From: an uncultured Lachnospiraceae bacterium
GTDB lineage: Bacteria; Bacillota; Clostridia; Lachnospirales; Lachnospiraceae
NCBI GenBank assembly: GCA_944384125.1
Contig: CALWSF010000001.1
Location: 1 to 64,000, forward strand
DNA length: 64,000 bases
Direction: 5' to 3'
The notes beneath the pieces are model-generated. The model did not search any database and had not been told where the DNA came from. It saw only the letters and a program-made list of their open reading frames with translations. Made by a program: the position numbers and the translations under genes. Positions within the stretch are counted from its first letter, which is position 1, and each line of letters opens with the position of its first letter. Shown piece after piece: positions 54,950 to 64,000 of this stretch.

Positions 54950-55540
54950 ATGAATGGATTAGACAAAATTATCGCTCAGATCCTTGACGATGCGGAAAAG
55001 GAGAAGAAGGATATTCTTGATGCGGCTCAGAAAGAGTCAGAGGAGATCCTGAGCGGTGCTCGTGAGAGTGTTAAAAAGATGGAAGACGAGCAGACACTCA
55101 GGGAGAAGCAGAGAGAAAAGCTCTATATGGAGCAGCTCCATTCTTCGGCGGATCTAAAGAAACGGCAGGCGATTCTTGAGGCAAAGCAGGAAATCATCGC
55201 AGAGATCCTGGAAAAGGCGCAGGAGACTCTGCTCGGGAAGAGTGATGCGGATTATTTTGCGTGGATAGAGAAGGTTCTGGAGCGTTTTGTTCTGGATAAA
55301 AAAGGTGCCATATATTTTTCGGAGAGGGATCTGGCGCGCATGCCGAAGGGATATGAGGCGGTTATTGAGAGCGTAGCTTCGAAAAAAGGCGGAAGTCTGG
55401 TTCTTGTAAAGGAACCGAAAAATATAGACGGAGGTTTTATTCTCGTATACGGCGGCGTGGAAGAGAACTGTTCAGTAAGAGCACTGTTTTCTGCCCGCAG
55501 GGATGAGCTGTCCGATCGGGTGCATCAGATGCTTCTGTAA
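54950..55540 (+). CDS. ntpE: V-type ATPase subunit E (peripheral stalk)
   Basis: Stator stalk protein of 196 residues. The first 110 residues form a long charged coiled coil (KIIAQILDDAEKEKKDILDAA), and the C-terminal globular part has the VKEPKNIDGGFILVYGG motif that contacts the catalytic head. AAGGAGAGGG precedes the ATG. Confidence 0.93.
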   Translation: MNGLDKIIAQILDDAEKEKKDILDAAQKESEEILSGARESVKKMEDEQTLREKQREKLYMEQLHSSADLKKRQAILEAKQEIIAEILEKAQETLLGKSDADYFAWIEKVLERFVLDKKGAIYFSERDLARMPKGYEAVIESVASKKGGSLVLVKEPKNIDGGFILVYGGVEENCSVRALFSARRDELSDRVHQMLL

Positions 55541-55570
55541 ATTGTGTGGCCAAAAGGAGGACTTTAAAGG

Positions 55571-56545
55571 ATGTCTGATAAGAAATATACGTATGCGGTC
55601 GCACGGATCCGCGCACTGGAGACAGGACTCTTTTCCTCTGCGATAATTGAGCAGCTGATGTCGGTTAAATCGTATGATGCAAGTCTGCGTTTTCTCACGG
55701 AACACGGCTGGGGAGATACGGATACGCCCCTGGAAGCCGAGGCGATCCTTGAGAAGGAACGGCAGCGGACCTGGAGTACGGTAAGGGAGCTTCTTAAGGG
55801 AGATGAAGAGATTCTGTCAGTGCTTTCCTATACGGATTTGTATCATAATCTGAAGGCGGCGATAAAGGAGTCTGTTTCTTCCGGCAATCATGGCAATGTG
55901 TATTATGAGGACTGTTCCATTGGCGGAAAAGAAATGGCACGTATTGTGGCTGAACGCGACTGGCAGTCTTTGCCGGCACATATGCGTGACGCCGCGAAGG
56001 AGGCGTGCGAGACATTTCTGCACACCGGCGACGGACAGCTCTGCGATATTATTGTGGATCGTGCGGCTCTGGATGCTCTTTATGAGACGGGAAAAACGGC
56101 GCGGGATTCCATTATCCGTGATTATGCGGAGTCGACGGTAGCGGTAGCGGATATAAAAATTGCGGTTCGTTCCCGAAAGACGGGAAAGAGCCTGGAGTTT
56201 ATGCGGAGGGCGATGGCACCATGCCGGAGTCTCAGCACAGAACGTCTTGCGGCTGCTGCATTAAGCAGTGTGGATGCCATATGCGATTATCTGGAGGGAA
56301 CGGCTTATGCGGGAGGCGCACAGGCCCTTAAAGAATCGGCTTCAGCTTTTGAGCGGTGGTGCGACAACCAGCTGATCGAGACGATCCGCCCCCAGAAATA
56401 TAATTCGTTTTCGGCGGGACCCCTGGTAGCTTACCTGCTGGCAAGGGAAAATGAAATTAAGACGGTTCGGATTATTCTTACGGCAAAGCTCAATGGCCTT
56501 GCAGAGGAACAGATTCGGGAAAGGGTAAGGGAGATGTATGTATAA
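55571..56545 (+). CDS. ntpC: V-type ATPase subunit C (ring-axle connector, d-type)
   Basis: Funnel-shaped all-helical protein of 324 residues sitting on the K ring and holding the central axle. YAVARIRALETGLFS at the start and LVAYLLARENEIKTVRIIL near the end are conserved. AAAGGAGG precedes the ATG; the end overlaps the next gene by 8 bases. Confidence 0.93.
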   Translation: MSDKKYTYAVARIRALETGLFSSAIIEQLMSVKSYDASLRFLTEHGWGDTDTPLEAEAILEKERQRTWSTVRELLKGDEEILSVLSYTDLYHNLKAAIKESVSSGNHGNVYYEDCSIGGKEMARIVAERDWQSLPAHMRDAAKEACETFLHTGDGQLCDIIVDRAALDALYETGKTARDSIIRDYAESTVAVADIKIAVRSRKTGKSLEFMRRAMAPCRSLSTERLAAAALSSVDAICDYLEGTAYAGGAQALKESASAFERWCDNQLIETIRPQKYNSFSAGPLVAYLLARENEIKTVRIILTAKLNGLAEEQIRERVREMYV

Positions 56546-56858
56546 GATTGCAGTGATCGGCGACTACGACAGCATTTACGGGTTTTCGGCACTGGGACTT
56601 GATACATTTCCGGTGTCCGGACTGGAGGAGACAGAAAAAAAGTTTGTAGAGCTGGCTTCCGGCGATTATGCGGTTATCTATATTACAGAGGCTGCTGCTT
56701 CCGGAATCAGTCAGGTTATTGAGCGTTACAGGGAGAGACTTCTCCCGTCTGTAATCCTGATTCCCGGTGTGTCCGGGAACACAGGAGACGGGGTTGCCGG
56801 CGTAAAGAAATCGGTAGAGCAGGCGGTTGGCTCGGATATTCTGTTCGGCAATCAGTGA
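56538..56858 (+). CDS. ntpG: V-type ATPase subunit F (axle; NtpG in Enterococcus)
   Basis: Small axle protein of 106 residues with a Rossmann-like fold: KIAVIGDYDSIYGFSALG, then YAVIYITE and the LLPSVILIPG strand. It binds subunit D in the rotor. The start overlaps the subunit C gene by 8 bases. Confidence 0.93.
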   Translation: MYKIAVIGDYDSIYGFSALGLDTFPVSGLEETEKKFVELASGDYAVIYITEAAASGISQVIERYRERLLPSVILIPGVSGNTGDGVAGVKKSVEQAVGSDILFGNQ

Positions 56859-56888
56859 GTAAGATAGAAAGGCAGGTGTAACCTTCCA

Positions 56889-58658
56889 ATGAGCAAAGGT
56901 GTGATAAAAAAGGTCGCGGGACCGCTGGTTATTGCCAGTGGAATGCGCGATGCCAACATGTATGATGTTGTCCGTGTAAGCGAGCAGCGTCTGATTGGCG
57001 AGATTATTGAGATGCACGGAGATGAGGCCTCCGTTCAGGTATATGAGGAGACGTCCGGTCTGGGACCGGGGGAGCCGGTAGAATCTATGAATGTTCCTCT
57101 GTCAGTGGAACTGGGGCCGGGACTTCTGACCAGTATTTATGATGGTATTCAGAGACCGCTGGACGATATTATGAAGGCAACCGGCAGCAACAATCTGAAG
57201 CGGGGAGTTGAGGTTCCATCGCTTAAGCGGGATCGGAAATGGGAGTTTGTTCCCGCTGTTAAGGCCGGAGATGCGGTTGAAGCCGGGGATATTATCGGAA
57301 CGGTTCAGGAGACTGTTCTCATTGTGCATAAAATAATGGTTCCCTACGGTGTAAAGGGAACAATTAAAGAGATACGCGCAGGCGAATTTACTGTGGAGGA
57401 AGTTGTAGCTGTTGTGGCCACACAGGATGGCGACAGGGAGCTTACCCTGATGCAGAAATGGCCGGTGCGTCGCGGACGTCCCTATCAGACAAAGCTGCCG
57501 CCGGTTAAACCGCTTATCACGGGACAGCGTGTAGTCGATGCATTTTTCCCCATCGCCAAGGGCGGTGTGGCTGCTGTTCCGGGACCTTTCGGAAGCGGCA
57601 AGACGGTTATTCAGCATCAGCTCGCAAAATGGGCGGAGGCTGATATCGTGGTATATATCGGCTGTGGAGAGCGCGGGAATGAGATGACGGATGTTCTGAA
57701 TGAGTTCCCGGAGCTTAAGGATCCCAAGACAGGGCATTCTCTGATGGAGAGAACCGTACTGATTGCCAATACATCGGATATGCCGGTTGCGGCCCGTGAG
57801 GCATCTATTTATACGGGAATTACAATTGCGGAGTATTTCCGTGATATGGGCTATTCGGTAGCTCTGATGGCGGATTCCACATCCCGTTGGGCGGAGGCGC
57901 TGCGAGAGATGTCGGGACGTCTGGAGGAGATGCCCGGCGAGGAGGGATACCCGGCTTATCTGGGAAGCCGTCTGGCTCAGTTCTATGAGCGGGCCGGTCA
58001 TGTAATCTGTCTTGGAAAAGACGGACGTGAGGGTGCGCTGTCTGCGATTGGAGCCGTATCGCCGCCTGGAGGAGATATCTCCGAGCCTGTATCTCAGGCA
58101 ACACTGCGAATTGTAAAGGTATTCTGGGGCCTTGATTCTGCTTTGGCTTACAAGCGTCATTTCCCGGCCATTAACTGGCTTACCAGTTATTCCCTGTATG
58201 TGGACAGTATGGGAAAATGGTTTGATGAAAATGTTTCCGATGAGTGGATGAAATGCCGTCAGGCGCTTATGAGTATGCTTCAGGAGGAAGCTGAGCTGGA
58301 TGAAATTGTAAAGATGGTTGGTATGGATGCGCTGTCGCCCATCGACCGTCTGAAGATGGAGGCGGCCCGTTCCATCCGTGAGGACTTCCTGCATCAGAAT
58401 TCCTTCCACGAAGTGGATACCTACACGCCTCTGCGCAAGCAGTTCCTTATGATGAAGCTGGTACTTGCTTTCTATGAGGAATCGAAAAAGGCACTGGAGA
58501 ACGGAGCATCCATACAGGATCTCGTAAAACTGCCCGTGCGTGAGCGCATAGGACGTTATAAATACACATTAAATGATGATATTGAAAAAGAATATCAGGC
58601 GACCCTTGACCAGCTGGCGAAGGAGATTGCCGATGCATCGGGAAAGGGGGGCTTCTAA
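56889..58658 (+). CDS. ntpA: V-type ATPase catalytic subunit A
   Basis: Catalytic subunit of 589 residues. The P-loop is GPFGSGKTV near residue 235. The catalytic Glu is in GCGERGNE, and [21 protein letters not shown] is the conserved switch region. The bulge domain unique to A subunits lies at about 110-185. The stop is immediately followed by the ATG of ntpB. A 435-codon open frame on the other strand here is only a shadow. Confidence 0.98.
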   Translation: MSKGVIKKVAGPLVIASGMRDANMYDVVRVSEQRLIGEIIEMHGDEASVQVYEETSGLGPGEPVESMNVPLSVELGPGLLTSIYDGIQRPLDDIMKATGSNNLKRGVEVPSLKRDRKWEFVPAVKAGDAVEAGDIIGTVQETVLIVHKIMVPYGVKGTIKEIRAGEFTVEEVVAVVATQDGDRELTLMQKWPVRRGRPYQTKLPPVKPLITGQRVVDAFFPIAKGGVAAVPGPFGSGKTVIQHQLAKWAEADIVVYIGCGERGNEMTDVLNEFPELKDPKTGHSLMERTVLIANTSDMPVAAREASIYTGITIAEYFRDMGYSVALMADSTSRWAEALREMSGRLEEMPGEEGYPAYLGSRLAQFYERAGHVICLGKDGREGALSAIGAVSPPGGDISEPVSQATLRIVKVFWGLDSALAYKRHFPAINWLTSYSLYVDSMGKWFDENVSDEWMKCRQALMSMLQEEAELDEIVKMVGMDALSPIDRLKMEAARSIREDFLHQNSFHEVDTYTPLRKQFLMMKLVLAFYEESKKALENGASIQDLVKLPVRERIGRYKYTLNDDIEKEYQATLDQLAKEIADASGKGGF

Positions 58659-60032
58659 ATGCCTAAGGAATACAGAACCATACAGGAAGTTGCCGGCCCT
58701 CTGATGCTGGTACAGGGCGTTGAAAATGTAACGTATGATGAACTGGGAGAGATAGAGCTGGCAAGCGGCGAGACGAGACGGTGCCGCGTTCTGGAGATCG
58801 ACGGCGGCAATGCTCTGGTACAGCTTTTTGAGAATTCTACCGGTATCAATCTTTCCAACAGCAAGGTGCGTTTCCTGGGAAGAACGATGGAGCTGGGTGT
58901 TTCCGAAGATATGCTCGGGCGCGTGTTTGATGGTCTTGGAAATCCCATTGACGGAGGTCCGGAGATTCTGCCGGAGGAGAGAAGGGATATCAATGGTCTT
59001 CCCATGAACCCGGCGGCGAGAAGTTACCCGGAGGAGTTTATTCAGACAGGAGTTTCTGCAATCGACGGACTGAACACCCTTGTCCGCGGCCAGAAGCTGC
59101 CGATTTTCTCGGCATCCGGTCTTCCCCACGCTAACCTGGCGGCTCAGATAGCGAGACAGGCCAAGGTACTGGGAGCTGACGAGTCTTTCGCCGTTGTATT
59201 TGCGGCTATGGGAATTACTTTTGAGGAGGCTCATTTCTTCACAGAGAGTTTTAAGGAAACGGGTGCAATTGACAGAACGGTTCTTTTTATCAATCTGGCA
59301 AATGACCCGGCTGTTGAGCGTATTGCCACACCGAAGATGGCGCTGACAGCTGCAGAGTACCTGGCTTTTGAAAAAGGAATGCATGTTCTTGTAATTCTGA
59401 CGGATATTACAAACTATGCAGATGCGCTCCGTGAGGTTTCGGCGGCCCGTAAAGAGGTTCCGGGACGCCGTGGTTATCCGGGCTACATGTATACGGATCT
59501 GGCTTCTATTTATGAGAGAGCCGGACGTCAGAAGGGAAAGGCCGGTTCCATTACGATGATACCGATTCTGACCATGCCTGAGGATGATAAGACCCATCCT
59601 ATTCCTGACCTTACAGGTTATATCACGGAAGGGCAGATTATCTTAAGCCGTGAGCTCTACCGGAAAGGAATCATGCCGCCGATAGATGTTCTGCCATCCC
59701 TTTCAAGACTTAAGGATAAAGGTATCGGCGAGGGCAAGACGAGAGCTGACCATTCCAACACTCTGAATCAGCTTTTTGCCGCGTATGCCCGCGGTAAAGA
59801 GGCCAAGGAGCTCATGGTAATTCTGGGCGAGGCGGCTCTGTCGGATGTGGATCTGATTTATGCGAAATTTGCAGATGCTTTCGAGAAAGAGTATGTTTCC
59901 CAGGGGTATGAAACGGACAGGAGTATTGAAGAGACACTGCGGATCGGCTGGAGGCTTCTGTCGATTCTTCCGAGAAGCGAGCTGAAACGTATTGATGAGA
60001 AATATCTGGATCTCTATTACGGAAAGGAATAG
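58659..60032 (+). CDS. ntpB: V-type ATPase regulatory subunit B
   Basis: Non-catalytic nucleotide-binding subunit of 457 residues that alternates with A in the head. As expected, the P-loop is lost ([18 protein letters not shown]). The Arg finger region is in SSxxRLxDKG-type [11 protein letters not shown]. It has a base-to-base junction with ntpA, so the two are made in equal amounts. Confidence 0.98.
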   Translation: MPKEYRTIQEVAGPLMLVQGVENVTYDELGEIELASGETRRCRVLEIDGGNALVQLFENSTGINLSNSKVRFLGRTMELGVSEDMLGRVFDGLGNPIDGGPEILPEERRDINGLPMNPAARSYPEEFIQTGVSAIDGLNTLVRGQKLPIFSASGLPHANLAAQIARQAKVLGADESFAVVFAAMGITFEEAHFFTESFKETGAIDRTVLFINLANDPAVERIATPKMALTAAEYLAFEKGMHVLVILTDITNYADALREVSAARKEVPGRRGYPGYMYTDLASIYERAGRQKGKAGSITMIPILTMPEDDKTHPIPDLTGYITEGQIILSRELYRKGIMPPIDVLPSLSRLKDKGIGEGKTRADHSNTLNQLFAAYARGKEAKELMVILGEAALSDVDLIYAKFADAFEKEYVSQGYETDRSIEETLRIGWRLLSILPRSELKRIDEKYLDLYYGKE

Positions 60033-60153
60033 CCGGATGGCTTTAACGTTTCCGCAAAAAAAGGGCGGCAGCTCTTTTCGCGGTCCCGGCTTCCGTCCGG
60101 CTGCGGGAAGATATGCCGTCCGGCAGAGAGAATCAGAAAAGAGGTGATACGTT

Positions 60154-60846
60154 ATGGCATCGACACAGATTAATCCCACCCGTATGGAGCTTACAAGGCT
60201 TAAGAAAAAACTGGCGACAGCTACGAGAGGTCATAAACTTCTGAAGGATAAGCGTGATGAGCTGATGCGTCAGTTTCTGGATCTGGCAAGAGAGAACATG
60301 GCACTTCGTCTGAAGGTTGAGGCAGGAATAAAAAGTGCAAATGTGAACTTTGTTATTGCCAGAGCCGGTATGTCGGAACAGGCTCTCAATACGGCGCTGG
60401 CGGCTCCCAAGCAGGCTGTTTATCTGGAGGCAGATAAAAAGAACGTGATGAGTGTTGACATTCCGGTTTTTTCCTATAAAACAAGAACAGCAGATGAAAA
60501 CGACATCTATTCTTATGGATTTGCCTTTACTTCCAGTGATCTGGACGGGGCTGTCAAGTCACTGGCGGATATTCTGCCGGATATGCTGAAGCTGTCAGAG
60601 ACAGAGAAGGCGTGTCAGCTGATGGCTTCTGAGATAGAAAAAACACGTCGTCGTGTAAACGCTCTGGAGCATGTGATTATTCCGGAGACGCAGCGGAATA
60701 TCAAATATATTACAATGAAGCTGGATGAGAATGAGAGAAGTACCCAGATCCGGCTGATGAAGGTAAAAGATATGATGCTTGAAGAGGCACATCATTATAA
60801 AGAAAAACAGACAGTGCGCGCACAGGATGCGGCGGCTGCATTGTAA
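60154..60846 (+). CDS. ntpD: V-type ATPase subunit D (central axle)
   Basis: Rotor axle of 230 residues, two long antiparallel helices: NPTRMELTRLKKKLATATRGHKLLKDKRDEL at the start and RRVNALEHVIIPETQRNIKYI near the end. It binds subunit F. The 121-base gap after ntpB is the largest in the operon. GAGGTG precedes the ATG. Confidence 0.95.
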   Translation: MASTQINPTRMELTRLKKKLATATRGHKLLKDKRDELMRQFLDLARENMALRLKVEAGIKSANVNFVIARAGMSEQALNTALAAPKQAVYLEADKKNVMSVDIPVFSYKTRTADENDIYSYGFAFTSSDLDGAVKSLADILPDMLKLSETEKACQLMASEIEKTRRRVNALEHVIIPETQRNIKYITMKLDENERSTQIRLMKVKDMMLEEAHHYKEKQTVRAQDAAAAL

Positions 60847-60878
60847 AAATATAAGAAAGTGACGTGCGGTAAAGCTGT

Positions 60879-60913
60879 CCGGAGGATGCCATGGTATCCT
60901 CCGGGCATTTTTT
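60879..60913 (+). terminator. Terminator of the V-type ATPase operon
   Basis: CCGGAGGAT and ATCCTCCGG, extended by a central GCCATGGT, form a long near-perfect stem followed by ATTTTTT. Confidence 0.92.
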
Positions 60914-61032
60914 ATGGAAATCTATGGTGTGGGAGCAGAGCCGACAGAAAAAGGTAAAGTGACAGAAAAAAGTAAAGAAATATTTTTACTGTTCTGGTAA
61001 AATATTTTTATTATGGCAGCAGGGAGGAAATA

Positions 61033-62271
61033 ATGAGTGTAAAAATGATATTAAAACGGGCGGCAGCGACTCTGATGGTACTTATGTGTGTGATGGTTCC
61101 GGCGGGGAATATTCTGGCGGGCCCGGCATCGGAAATCAGCAGTGCCCCGGCCGGAGAAATGCGCGGAGTGTGGATTTCCTATCTGGACTGGAACAGCTGG
61201 CCCAAAGATTATGACGGTTTCCGGCGTTCAGTGGACGCAACCATGGATCTGTGCAGGGAAAAAGGACTGAATACAGTTTTTCTTCATGTCCGTCCTGATG
61301 GCGATGCCATGTATCCGTCCGGATATTTTCCATGGTCCAAATTTGCGTCCGGCGTTCAGGGAAAGAATCCGGGCTATGATCCGCTGGCATATGCGGTTGA
61401 GTCGGCACATCAGAGGGGACTTAAAATTCATGCGTGGATCAATCCTTTCCGGATAACCGGCTATTTAAACAGATACGAGGAACTGAGCGGCTCAAATCCG
61501 GCTGTAAAGTGGAAAAATGATGGGGATCCGGCTAATGACAGATGGGTACTCGAGCATCAGGGGGAATATTACTATAATCCGGCGGTGCCTCAGGTGCGTC
61601 AGCTCATTATTGACGGGGCCAGAGAGATTGCAGAAAAATATGATGTGGACGGGATACATTTTGATGATTATTTTTATCCCACTGTCAATGACAGCGATGC
61701 GTCACTGTGGTTTGATTACCCGGAATATGTGTCTTCCGGCGCTTCTCTCTCAGCAGCGGACTGGAGAAGAGATAATGTCAATCAGCTGATTCGCGGTGTG
61801 TACAGTGCGGTAAAATCGATAAAGCCGCAGATCGTATTCGGAATCAGCCCGGAAGGATATCTGGGAAATCTGCGATCTGACAGACGTCTGTTTGCCGATA
61901 TTGATACATGGATGACTCAGCCGGGATATGTGGATTATATCATGCCGCAGGTTTACTGGGGATTTGAGGCAAAGCAGAACGGACAGACAGCGCCATATGC
62001 GTTTGAAAACTGTCTGAATGAGTGGATCTGTCTTAAGAAAAAAGGAAATGTTTCCCTTTATCTGGGACTCGCTCTTTATAAAACAGGAACAAATACGGCT
62101 GACGGGAACGAAGTTCCGGAGTGGCTGCGAAGAAATGATATTATGAGCCGTCAGGTGCAGGCCGGACGTGACAGCGGCCAGGTAAGCGGGTATTGTTTTT
62201 ACGAACTGTCATCACTGACACGGGAGTCTGCGGCGGAAGAAGTGGCAAAAGTTACGGAGATGTTCCGATGA
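61033..62271 (+). CDS. Secreted GHL10-type glycosidase (DUF187/YngK-like)
   Basis: Exported protein of 412 residues. A signal peptide (1-30) precedes a glycosyl-hydrolase-like TIM barrel: EMRGVWISYLDWNS, NTVFLHVRPDGDAMYPS, IHAWINPFRI, and DGIHFDDYFYP with the acidic pair. YngK-type members are thought to cut peptidoglycan or similar glycans; substrate is not shown here. The ATG has GGGAGGAAA upstream. Confidence 0.88.
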   Translation: MSVKMILKRAAATLMVLMCVMVPAGNILAGPASEISSAPAGEMRGVWISYLDWNSWPKDYDGFRRSVDATMDLCREKGLNTVFLHVRPDGDAMYPSGYFPWSKFASGVQGKNPGYDPLAYAVESAHQRGLKIHAWINPFRITGYLNRYEELSGSNPAVKWKNDGDPANDRWVLEHQGEYYYNPAVPQVRQLIIDGAREIAEKYDVDGIHFDDYFYPTVNDSDASLWFDYPEYVSSGASLSAADWRRDNVNQLIRGVYSAVKSIKPQIVFGISPEGYLGNLRSDRRLFADIDTWMTQPGYVDYIMPQVYWGFEAKQNGQTAPYAFENCLNEWICLKKKGNVSLYLGLALYKTGTNTADGNEVPEWLRRNDIMSRQVQAGRDSGQVSGYCFYELSSLTRESAAEEVAKVTEMFR

Positions 62272-62322
62272 GATTTACAGCAGCTGTGCAGGAGATATAC
62301 ATGCCGGTATTGTTTTTGCGAA

Positions 62323-62351
62323 TTGCACAAAAAAATGGTGTGTGCTATACT
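62323..62351 (+). promoter_or_regulatory. Promoter of the nucleotidyltransferase gene
   Basis: TTGCAC and TATACT with a 17-base spacer, 62 bases before the start codon. Confidence 0.7.
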
Positions 62352-62413
62352 GTATTTTGAAAAACGGGGTTCTGTACGGGCAGAATATCCGGTAATGTAC
62401 AAGGAGAGGGAAA

Positions 62414-63334
62414 ATGAAAAAGACTGCACTTGTAATTATGGCAGCCGGGATTGGCAGTCGTTTTGGAGGGGGAATCAAGCAGCTGGAGCCGGTAGGACCC
62501 GGAGGCGAGATTATTATGGACTACTCCATTCATGACGCAATGGAGGCTGGATTTGACAGGATTATTTTTGTGATTCGCCATGATCTGGAAAAGGATTTCA
62601 AAGAGATTATAGGAAATCGTATCGAAAAAATTGCGCCTGTATCTTATGCATTTCAGGAACTTACAGATATTCCGCAGGGATTTCGCGTTCCGGAAGGGAG
62701 AAAAAAACCGTGGGGTACCGGGCAGGCGATTCTGAGTATCAGAAATCTTGTTAAGGAACCGTTTCTTGTAATTAATGCAGATGATTATTATGGAAAAGAA
62801 GCTTTTGCAAAAATTCATGATTATATGGTAAACACCATGGATGAGAATGCACCTGTTTATGATATCTGCATGGGAGGTTTTATTCTGGCTAATACGCTGA
62901 GTGAGAACGGGGGCGTAACAAGAGGCGTATGTGAGGTGGGGGAGAATGGAATCCTTAAACGGGTAACCGAGACCTACAATATTTTCAGGCAGGAGGGCGG
63001 CTTAAGTGCTACAGATAAAGCCGGAAATCCTGTGGTGGTTAAGGAAGAACAATACGTTTCGATGAATATGTGGGGGCTTACGCCAGCTTTTCTGAGTGAA
63101 CTGGAGCGGGGATTTCCGCAGTTCCTTTCGACGCTTCCGGAAGATGACATATCATCGGAATATCTGCTTCCCACGATTATTGATCAGATGATTCGGGAAA
63201 ACAGAGCATGCGTTCACGTTCTGGAAACGAAAGATCGGTGGTTTGGTGTCACGTATCGTGAAGATAAGAAGAGTGTGACGGAGGCTATCGGAGAACTGAT
63301 CCGACAGGGAGTATACCCCTCCCGACTGTTCTGA
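62414..63334 (+). CDS. Sugar-phosphate nucleotidyltransferase family protein
   Basis: Cytoplasmic protein of 306 residues. The nucleotide-binding MAAGIGSRFGG loop, KQLEPVGP, the base-binding PWGTGQAI and the metal Asp in VINADDYYG are those of the glucose-1-phosphate uridylyl/thymidylyl transferases. The C-terminal domain is not the left-handed helix of GlmU. The exact sugar and nucleotide are unknown. AAGGAGAGG precedes the ATG. It seems to be a single-gene unit. Confidence 0.88.
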   Translation: MKKTALVIMAAGIGSRFGGGIKQLEPVGPGGEIIMDYSIHDAMEAGFDRIIFVIRHDLEKDFKEIIGNRIEKIAPVSYAFQELTDIPQGFRVPEGRKKPWGTGQAILSIRNLVKEPFLVINADDYYGKEAFAKIHDYMVNTMDENAPVYDICMGGFILANTLSENGGVTRGVCEVGENGILKRVTETYNIFRQEGGLSATDKAGNPVVVKEEQYVSMNMWGLTPAFLSELERGFPQFLSTLPEDDISSEYLLPTIIDQMIRENRACVHVLETKDRWFGVTYREDKKSVTEAIGELIRQGVYPSRLF

Positions 63335-63387
63335 GCGTGCATTGTCTGATAATTGTCTGAGAATTAAGATTATGAAACTTTAAATAT

Positions 63388-63456
63388 AATCCTGCATATG
63401 ATACCATATAGCCTTTTGCCGTAAGGGAGGAATGGGATTCAGATGCAGGATTTTTT
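63388..63456 (+). terminator. Terminator-like stem whose 3' arm is the start of the next gene
   Basis: AATCCTGCAT (63388-63397) and ATGCAGGATT (63443-63452) form a 10-bp stem followed by four more T, with a 45-base loop that contains the AAGGGAGG ribosome site. A TATAAT at 63385 could start the downstream transcript inside the stem. Confidence 0.5.
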
Positions 63457-64000
63457 GTATGACGGAATGGGGGGGCAGAAAGTATCAGCAGCAAAGCCAT
63501 ATCAGATTTTTGGGCGTGAACGGAGCGGAAATTCCGATAAGAGTCTGGGTAAAATGCGTGATTATGAATATTTTAAGAGTTTGTATCCGGCAGGGATAAA
63601 AGGAATCCAGAGATATGCAGAAGAAGTCTGTGATGAAATGGAATATGAGGGAAGTCCTATTTTTGATGAATATCCGGATCGCGTTATAGTAGACAGAATG
63701 ATTAGAAAGGCTGCTGCGCGAATGCCGGCGGAGGAGATGGCTTCCTCGGAAATGATGAAAACAGCTGCTGTTTCTGAACGGGAGTCACGGGAAATGGAGA
63801 CTGTATCCGGGCATGAAATGGTGTCTGATATGTCAGCGGGGGAATTTTCCGGGGCTGTGCGTCCGGCGTATGGTCCGATGTATGGAGACAGTTTTTTTTC
63901 GGGATATACGGCATGGGAACCGGAGGAAACAGGCATGATGAAGATACAGGAGCGTTGTCCCTGGAAAGAGCCGGGGCGCCGTCCTGTACCGCCGCCAATG
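63443..64000 (+). CDS. Conserved hypothetical protein, cut by the window end
   Basis: Open frame of 186 codons with no stop before the last base, so the C-terminus is missing. Residues about 40-85 hold a compact conserved block (DYEYFKSLYPAGIKGI, then EYEGSPIFDEYPDRV) that I associate with Lachnospiraceae proteins of unknown role. The remainder is Met/Glu/Ser-rich and probably disordered, with a Pro-rich stretch at the end. AAGGGAGG lies 12 bases before ATG 63443, a little far. No function is assigned. Confidence 0.7.
   Translation, partial: MQDFLYDGMGGQKVSAAKPYQIFGRERSGNSDKSLGKMRDYEYFKSLYPAGIKGIQRYAEEVCDEMEYEGSPIFDEYPDRVIVDRMIRKAAARMPAEEMASSEMMKTAAVSERESREMETVSGHEMVSDMSAGEFSGAVRPAYGPMYGDSFFSGYTAWEPEETGMMKIQERCPWKEPGRRPVPPPM

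Noticed and set aside
57102-58409. Long minus-strand open frame (435 codons) opposite ntpA
   Set aside because: It mirrors a highly conserved gene, has no recognisable domain and no ribosome site. Similar shadows lie opposite ntpB (58569-59597) and the BCCT gene (21070-22188).

Overview
The window looks like chromosome of a spore-forming, anaerobic Clostridia, most likely a Lachnospiraceae-type gut bacterium. The evidence is a type II fatty-acid operon using FabK, a FabT-like MarR regulator, spore genes (spmA, spmB, a GerMN lipoprotein), a V-type ATPase, T-box control of metG, and strong AGGAGG ribosome sites with occasional TTG/GTG starts. No insertion sequence, prophage, CRISPR array or rRNA was seen.

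Layout. 0-3.6 kb: end of histidine synthesis (hisA, hisF, hisIE) and a DUF4026/DUF2314-like protein. 3.6-7.9 kb, minus strand: response regulator, sensor kinase and a DHHW-family (AlgX/AlgJ-like) protein. 8-17 kb: fatty-acid operon fabH-acpP-fabK-fabD-fabG-fabF-fabZ, a fused accD-accA gene and a FabK/nitronate-monooxygenase-like flavoprotein; accB and accC are absent. A FabT-type palindrome sits at the fabH promoter, and a FabT-like regulator lies 18 kb downstream at 26.7 kb. 17-22.7 kb: a catabolic-looking cluster of a DUF6282 hydrolase, RpiR regulator, an alpha/beta-hydrolase without a nucleophile, a nitrilase-family amidohydrolase and a BCCT transporter. 22.8-29.7 kb: a COG3044 ATPase, spmA/spmB split by an inverted ArsC/Spx-like gene, the FabT-like regulator with a long structured leader, a GerMN lipoprotein and a DUF885 metallohydrolase-like lipoprotein.

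29.9-35.2 kb: T-box plus metG, an EcsC-family protein, tatD, rsmA, tRNA-Phe and tRNA-Gly. 35.3-37.5 kb: a Cys-rich secreted protein with two DENGDG repeats, an ECF sigma factor, an RsgI-like anti-sigma and a GlpP antiterminator. 37.6-40.1 kb: tRNA-Gly, then an AT-rich orphan gene joining a dCTP deaminase/dUTPase-like domain to three membrane helices, then a YitT-like membrane protein and an autoregulated MarR gene. 40.3-45.4 kb: an Amadori-compound (fructose-amino acid) locus with GntR regulator, PfkB kinase, FraB/FrlB-type deglycase, a small cupin-like protein and a GltS-type transporter, with related AT-rich operator-like motifs before three of its genes.

45.7-51.8 kb: a secreted protein, a KdpDE-like two-component pair without kdpFABC, a SEC-C methionine aminopeptidase, a candidate 6S-like small RNA, a nitroreductase and an AEC transporter. 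52-60.9 kb: nine-gene V-type ATPase operon in ntpFIKECGABD order, with Na+-site residues in subunit K. 61-64 kb: a GHL10-type secreted glycosidase, a sugar nucleotidyltransferase and a conserved hypothetical gene cut by the window end.

The most novel-looking items are the dCTP-deaminase-like membrane protein (37973), the BCCT/nitrilase/DUF6282 cluster, the Amadori locus with a GltS transporter, and the candidate small RNA at 49.7-49.9 kb. All function calls are by recognition of motifs and recalled families; no database search was run.
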